A stretch of 64,000 bases of DNA from Escallonia rubra (Eukaryota > Streptophyta > Magnoliopsida > Escalloniales > Escalloniaceae): contig JAVXUO010001648.1 in NCBI GenBank assembly GCA_033065855.1, positions 202,197 through 266,196 of the forward strand, read 5' to 3'. Shown one piece after another: positions 58,593 through 64,000 of the stretch. The translations under genes were made by a program, and so were the position numbers. The notes beneath the pieces were generated by a model. The model was given only the letters and a program-made list of their open reading frames with translations, was not told the DNA's origin and ran no database searches. Positions within the stretch are counted from its first letter, which is position 1; each line of letters begins with the position of its first letter.

Positions 58593-59714
58593 CTTTTGTA
58601 TCACCTAGCTAGTCACTAACTCTTCTGTCTTCCTATGATATTCCAATGTCGCAACTTAAAGTTTTCAATGGATACTAATACTATTGTAAAGTACAAAACA
58701 TGTGTACATATTTGCAAATGACACTCGCTTTCCAGAAAATCCCACCCAAGTCCTACTGCATATGGTACTTTCTCATAAGGGATAATTTCATTGAATTTCT
58801 TAAGATTATGTGATAACTATGTTATTGTCTATTTATTATGGGAAATATCAGATATGTCTTTTGACTGGACAAAATATAGATGGCATTAACGTTTTTGATA
58901 AAAAGACGACTCTGCCTTTTTGTATGTATTGAATTTGTCTTTCATGTGCTACCCACCATCTCCTTTTTTTTTTTCTTTTTTTATTCCATTCTAACAAAAC
59001 ACCCCCACCCCTGTCTTGGTCTTCTCCCTTAAAGTCAAACACCAGCACCAACAACTACCACGGCGTTACTACCAACCACCAAGCACAACTGCAACACCAC
59101 CACGAACAACCAAGCACAACCATGACACTGCCACCACCAATCTGTGCACACTTGCCCCCTCACGCGCGCGTACACATATAGACTCAATCATCCACACACA
59201 CACACACTCACTCTGATTGAACTAGGCCCATGCACCCACACATACTCTCTGATTAAATTACAACCAAGTTCACACACACTTCTGGTGCCTGCGATGGGTT
59301 CTGAGGGTGCGGGAATGTGGAAAGGAAGTGAACTGGAGATGGGAGGGTGCGATGCTGGTGGGGGAGGGTAGGACATGTGACAATGCCAGTACTAGTAGTG
59401 GGTGGTGCTTTGGAGGTTTGCAGAAGAGTGTAAGAAATGCAGGGAGGGGGGTGGGGGGTGAAAGAGAGAGGGAGGGAGAGAGTTGGCTTTGCATGCACAC
59501 ATACGCACAAGATTTAATTAGGTTTTGACTTAGAATGAATTTGCATTGGATATGAGGTGACAATGGCACATATTGGTGTTGCGGCAATACCAAAGGCAGA
59601 AGGCAGATAGTGGCGGAAGAAGGTTATAAAGCACTGTACTGGCATCTTTAAAATATAGTATGCTGACATAAGTAAAAAAATGTGTAGCAATACAAACATT
59701 GTTATAACATGAGA
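58593..59714. repeat. Duplicated distal flank of unit D (pair of 38.4-39.6 kb)
   Basis: It matches 38380-39640 in order, with indels in the CAC-, CA- and GA-rich parts. The GGGTGCGGGAATGTGGAAAGG to GGGTGCGATGCTGGT segment is well kept in both. Frames on either strand are unconvincing. Confidence 0.7.
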
Positions 59715-60890
59715 GTAGATGTAAGATCTTTTTCCTCTTTCTCTCGAGAGAGGCGACTTTTGCGAAAAACCGCGGGCTTTCTCAGTGGGTGATGACGTGG
59801 TAGCTTAGGCAAGATCTCTGGTTGTTAGGGTTTTTTGGTTCGGGTTTTAGGTTGTTTCAGAGAGCTGGACGACCTTAGTAAGTGCGTCGGTCATCGGTTC
59901 GCCTCCGGTCTGATGTGCTCTCCATGGTCTCCGGTGCCGGTTCTTTGGATCGTGTTAGGTTAAGGGGTAAGCTGGTGGGGTCCTTGGTGAATCCATGGAT
60001 CCATGTTTGTTATTTGGTGGTTGTTGGGTAAGGGTGTTTCGCCGGCGGGGCTGTGGGTACAGTGCGACCTTGGGTTGAGAGAGTGTGGTGTGTCTCAGTC
60101 AAGGTCCTTTCCTACTAGGGCTTACTTTCCCCCTCTCCCCCTAGTAGCTTCCTCTTCCCTCTTGATCTAGAAAGGTCATGTGGTGTGCAGTTGCCTATTG
60201 TTGCTTTGTTTCTGCCGATTATAGGTTAGTTTGATTTAGCGCTGCGGTGGTTCAGTCAGTGGTTGTTCGTGGTCGTTTGAGGTATTGGGTCTTTGTCTGG
60301 TAGTGTGATGGTTGTGAGGGGCTTCTGTTGAGGCTCCGGTTTGCTGATTCCGATTGGGCTTCTGCAGGTGCGTGGCTTGGGTGGCTTTTGTTGAGCTGCT
60401 TACCGACGGTTGGTCGGAGACAGTGGGCTTTTCGGCGGCGGCGTGGATGCACGGAATCGAGGCATGTGGAATTCGGGTTGCTGGCTGGCACGGCTGGTGG
60501 TGGGTGATTGATTGTGCTTTTTGCTTTATCTAGTTTAATTTAATCTTTATCCTATTTTAGGTGGCTGTGTTGTGTTGTTCTTATCATAGTTTTTGTTCTT
60601 ATCTTTATTGCTTTAGTTGGTTTGATTTTGTTTTTAGCTTTTTAGTTTCTAGTTATCTGATTTAGTTAGGATTTATCTTGTTTATGCCTATTTATTTTAG
60701 CTAGTTAGTCACCCCACAAAAAAAGGAACATAGTTGTTATTTCTTTAATTTTGTGGTTTATTTCTCTTTCCTTTTGGTGCTACCTACCGGATGATGTTGT
60801 CATCCATTATAAGCATTGTATGACTATGTAATCCCAAAGGCTAGGGATGTTAGTCACATTTATTTTTCGATGGTATATGTTTATGATAAT
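59715..60890. repeat. Insertion in unit-D flank, shared in part with 3.8-4.4 kb
   Basis: Absent from unit C at 39620-39645. It includes a GAGAGAGGCGACTTTTGCG leader-like start, a GC-rich middle and an AT-rich end with TTAGCTAGTTAGTCACCCCA. The B flank keeps only its right part (3790-4450). Class uncertain; a 5' portion of a LINE is possible. Confidence 0.5.
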
Positions 60891-61774
60891 TTTTCAATTT
60901 TTTTTTTTAAAGGTCATTGGGATTGACTGTTATTACTCCTTGAATGCAACGGGTTCATTGATATTATATAACATGATCTTGTCGTCACAATAGGGTGCCA
61001 GATGTGGTTAATCTTACTCTGTCATACTACAATGACATACGTCAGGCCGTCTAAAAAATCAAAGGACTTATTCTTACTATTAATGTATTTCCAAACAGTC
61101 AATATATGCATGTTTAAGTTCTTCAAGGTATGTGAGTCTGTTTAGTGTTGATTCTCAAAAGCAAATTTTAAATTAAATTCCAATCAACTTTCAAAATCAG
61201 CTTTAATATTTTTTTTAGTAAAATCGGCTTTAATATGTGAATGATGTATAGAGAAAAAGTACTAAAAGCGATACCCGACAAAAACTTAGAGCTTGACTAA
61301 AACGTGTTGAAAGACTATGCAATTAATGGGATAGTATGTTACTTTACTTGGTCAAACATGACTATGACAAAGTAATTAATTCATAATCTTTATTTTCTTG
61401 GATTAAGATTTAATAAATTTTTAGTTTCTAAAAGCCAAGTTAATCAGTTTTTAATATTTACCAGACACCTAACAATCTAATTCAGTTCAATTTAATTATA
61501 TTTGACCATTCCAAAATCAATACTAAATTTTGATAGGCTATGTTTACGTTTTCCTGCCCAGCCATCAGCACCTTACCTGCACAATAATTGAAGTATCTGG
61601 CTAAGCTACAAGAAAAAACTTTCGGACTAATAGTAACTGTGCATAAGCAGCTTATTTGTAGTCACTTATCATGATTATTATGAGACATTCACCCATGCCA
61701 CGTCAATATGTTTTAGAATACTAGACAGATGAAGCAGTTTGAGACAACATTAAAGCCTTAGTTCAATCTTCCCA
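60891..61774. repeat. 3' flank of receptor D, duplicated
   Basis: A very close match to 4480-5358 downstream of B, and a looser one to the C flank. No other gene. Confidence 0.7.
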
Positions 61775-62118
61775 TCACAATCCCTTAAAGCGCTGTCTGA
61801 TCTTCGTAAGCCTACCTACGACGTCTCTCATGTTAATCCTCTCGTCCGGTGAATCTTCTGTGCAGTTCAGTGCTACTTCCATGATCATTGACATGCAACT
61901 TCCTTTCTCACTAAAATCTTCCTCTTCTCGTGCCAGCAAATTGGCGTCCACAATGCTGAGTACCGCTTGAGAGAATGACTCGGATACCCATTTTTTCATG
62001 GTGAGTTCTCCCACAAACAGATCATCCGTGGGTTTCTTTCTTGTGAATGTTTCCATCAACAGAATCCCGTAGCTGTAAACATCCCCCATAGGGGTCACTA
62101 TGCCTGCCGTCCCGTATT
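61775..62118 (-). CDS. LRR receptor-like kinase D, last exon only
   Basis: The 344-nt exon encodes kinase subdomains VIII to XI. It starts with the split APE codon, then YGTAGIVTPMGDVYSYGILL, METFTRKKPTDDLFVGELTM and the end RQRFKGL. The acceptor AG lies just before 62118 and the stop at 61775. It differs from the B exon by only a few residues. The upstream exons would lie right of this window because intron 3 is enlarged by Helitrons. Whether D is intact cannot be judged. Confidence 0.85.
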
Positions 62119-62503
62119 CTGCAATAATGGTACACATTCAATATTACTGAATCAACTAGAGAAGAATGATTCATGCTTTAGTGTTGAACATCAGTACACA
62201 TCACCTTAGCATGTACAAGCAAGTCCATTTAAGATTTTTTGAATTTTTACTGGGTTCATCTATATCTATATATGTTATTATTATTATTATTATCTATCTA
62301 TCTATACTACTTCTAATGATAAGTCATTTTTTGGTGTAATGCCCTTTTAATGTTATACCAAAAGTGATTCTGGAGTTGACATTCTCGAGAATAAAATTGT
62401 AAAATACTACTGTTACAAGCATCCACTCTTTGCACTCTACGTAACTACCCATTTTCTTCTACATTTCCATGCCTATGCTCACCGCTCGATGCGACCTGAT
62501 CTA

Positions 62504-62703
62504 GGAGCGCCTCCGCCACTTCTTCGCTGCCTGCCGACAGCCTTGTGCCGGAGGCGGGGACTCCCGGGCCCGGCGCCACCGCAAGATCATCATCAACGAC
62601 CCATACGTCACCGTCTGCGCCAGCGGCGCCACCGTCGGCGCCGATCTTCTCGGAACCGCCGCCGTCTCCGCCCAGAAGATGAAGTCCGGCGACCTGCATT
62701 GAT
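62504..62703 (+). pseudogene. Captured phospholipase D (delta-type) C2 fragment
   Basis: One open frame reads ERLRHFFAACRQPC, then HRKIIINDPYVTVCASGATV, then GADLLGTAAVSAQKMKSGDL and stop. From family knowledge this is the pattern of the N-terminal C2 domain of plant PLD delta/beta: ERLR..F.AC, HRK-I-SDPYVTV, then FGADLIGTA. C2 binds calcium and membrane lipid. The middle beta strands (about 40 residues) between GATV and GADL are missing, and no catalytic HKD motif follows. The piece is much richer in GC than its surroundings and lies inside the nested Helitron, so capture is the simplest explanation. It cannot make an active enzyme. Confidence 0.6.
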
Positions 62704-63300
62704 GGCTGTGAAAGGTATGACACTGGTGAACTCTGCCCAGACTTTCCCGGGCCATGGAGGCACCTTAATTGAGAAGTCTTGCAGCGGCAGGAGAAAGAAA
62801 AGATGGTGGGAAGATGGGCAACAGAACAATGAAATTTAGGGATTCTTTTTTTTATTTTTTATAAATTGATCAAATTGTTACATTGTCGGATTCTTAATTC
62901 ACATATCTGTTTATTTATCTTTCTTTATTTATTATCGTAAAGTACATTATCCATATAATTGTGATTTTGTTTGTCATAAATGAAAGAAGGGGTGTCAATT
63001 GAGAGAAATGTAGTTATACGGCCGTGACAAAAGAAGAAATAGATTCGAAGTTATACGATAGTTTGAATAAGTTCGTTTTCATTATTACTGTTAAAAATTA
63101 ATCTTCAACGTTATAAATATTATTGATATTTTGGTTAATGTTTATAACATATACTATAACATGATCACAAATATTGATATTTTGGTTCACTTATGATTGA
63201 AATCTAAAAGTTTTTTTTAAAAAACATATCACATAATCAGCGCACATGATGCATATGCAATTCTAGAAAATATATGTTAATCTGAATTATAAAAATAATA
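62704..63300. other. Rest of the nested Helitron
   Basis: 62704-62840 opens a short frame (VNSAQTFPGHGGTLIEKSC) that may be further captured exon sequence; I do not recognise it. The remainder is AT-rich with no coding signal. Confidence 0.35.
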
Positions 63301-64000
63301 AGAAAATATGCAATGAATTATGAGTTTACCATGAACATGGGACCGAGAGGGAATGAGTGCTACACTTTTTTTTTTTTGTGTTACACAAATATTTACGCAT
63401 TTGCGGCACACGTGATTAGTAAATATCGCGTAAAAAGTGACAGTATCGCAGCATGCGCACGGCAACTCGTATATTAAAAACTGAAAAAGCCTTCGCTTAG
63501 AATTAGGATTCAATAGCTCTTATTTTTACGCCACATCAGATTTCTGAAGCTCCTCTCTACATGCCAATTAGGATCCAGCTTTCACTGTGAGACACTACTC
63601 TTATTCCAGGACTCTTCCCAGGATTTTTTGAACTCTAATTTTTGTGATACATCAGAGTTCTCCTCTTGTGCCAAATCAGCAACATCTTTCGTCCCAACTG
63701 GATTGGACTCTTCATTTAACAAGTAGGCATATGTTTTGAAGCTAATTTCTATCATTTAGCGTCATATATATTCAATTACAATAACAAACACAGCTTCTAG
63801 ACTTGGTCGCTAACTCTTCAATCTCGGACGCAAGCGCACAAGTTTCTTCTCTTCTTGTTCGCCAATTCTCCTTTTCTTCTGATTACAGGTTTAATTCAGA
63901 CGGATAGGAATTGAAATTAGTTACAATAATGTGATAAGTGGTCTCCCGATTATGGGTATCTTTACCTATGTAATCCATTGGCTTAATTTTGTCAACTTAA

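Larger units (their letters stand above)
62301..63469 (+). mobile_element. Nested Helitron carrying a gene fragment
   Basis: The insert separates text that is contiguous in the B copy (TTATTATTATT joined to TATATTAAAAG). It starts TCTATACTACTTCTAATG after A, and ends GCATGCGCACGGCAACTCG before T. That end looks like a Helitron end with CTAG mutated to CTCG, preceded by a short GC stem. No target duplication is made, as expected. The start may shift by 4 or 8 bp within the TCTATCTATCTA run. It carries a GC-rich exon-like piece at 62504-62703. Confidence 0.65.
62259..64000 (+). mobile_element. Helitron in intron 3 of receptor D (runs off the window)
   Basis: It is the same family and the same gene position as the B-intron Helitron. 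Flank GGGTTCA is followed by TCTATATCTATATATG, and 63470-63912 matches 5803-6250 closely (TATATTAAAARCTGAAAAAGCC, TTTCTTCTCTTCTTG..GCCAATTCT). After 63912 the two copies differ. The right end lies beyond this window. A second Helitron is nested in it. Confidence 0.75.

Noticed and set aside
60252..60491. 79-codon minus frame similar to the one at 3914-4153
   Set aside because: The two frames agree only because the underlying repeat is shared; they diverge by frameshifts and have no domain.
62445..62829. Minus-strand frames of 73-92 codons opposite the GC-rich piece
   Set aside because: High GC keeps all frames open; only the plus frame from 62504 shows a recognisable domain pattern.
1..64000. 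tRNA, rRNA or snoRNA genes
   Set aside because: No cloverleaf box A/B pairs or rRNA-like conserved blocks were recognised by eye; a covariance-model scan would be needed to exclude them.

Overview
The window is nuclear DNA from a flowering plant, most likely a eudicot. It has intron-split receptor-kinase genes, plant-type L1 LINEs with DUF4283 ORF1, a CACTA element, Helitrons, copia and gypsy remnants and long AT-rich intergenic stretches. I saw no rRNA, tRNA or CRISPR. The species cannot be fixed from sequence alone.

The only host gene family is a minus-strand tandem array of leucine-rich-repeat receptor-like kinases (LRR-RLK subfamily XII type, the Xa21/EFR/FLS2 neighbourhood, non-RD kinases with HCD in the catalytic loop). 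There are four members. A (979-3007) is a pseudogene that lost most of its ectodomain. B (5359-12611) is the only copy that reads through: four exons, 1200 residues, about 31 LRRs. C (41366-45967) is a pseudogene with at least four independent lesions. D (last exon 61775-62118) continues past the right edge. A very degraded LRR scrap lies at 585-790. Flanking DNA is duplicated with the genes, so the array grew by segmental duplication, and shared insertions make B and D the closer pair.

Between the receptors lie nested mobile elements. From 13418 to 28013 is a degenerate L1 LINE with a candidate 10-bp target-site duplication. It was split by a 2.26-kb solo gypsy-type LTR (14255-16511, 5-bp TSD) and by a 6.66-kb CACTA element (18533-25191, 3-bp TSD). 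The CACTA still carries a TNPA-like gene and the C-terminus of TNP2. From 28 to 38 kb are a ruined copia element with a hAT-type MITE inside it (8-bp TSD), an LTR scrap and AT-rich repeats. From about 47.3 to 52.3 kb is a second L1 LINE with an RNase H domain. From 52 to 58.6 kb are a 1053-bp Mutator-like element (about 67-bp TIRs, 9-bp TSD), a Helitron 3' end, a copia gag remnant and a CACTA end.

Two observations stand out. First, the B and C receptors contain a 291-bp (97-codon, four-LRR) exon bounded by symmetric phase-1 introns, and the flanking exons carry copies of the same four-LRR module, so it can be gained or skipped without breaking frame. Second, a Helitron sits in the kinase-domain intron of B and D, and its empty site is visible in C. 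In D a second Helitron is nested inside it and carries a GC-rich exon scrap that looks like the C2 domain of phospholipase D delta. I did not find a clearly new biological system; the novelty is in this exon module and the nested gene capture.
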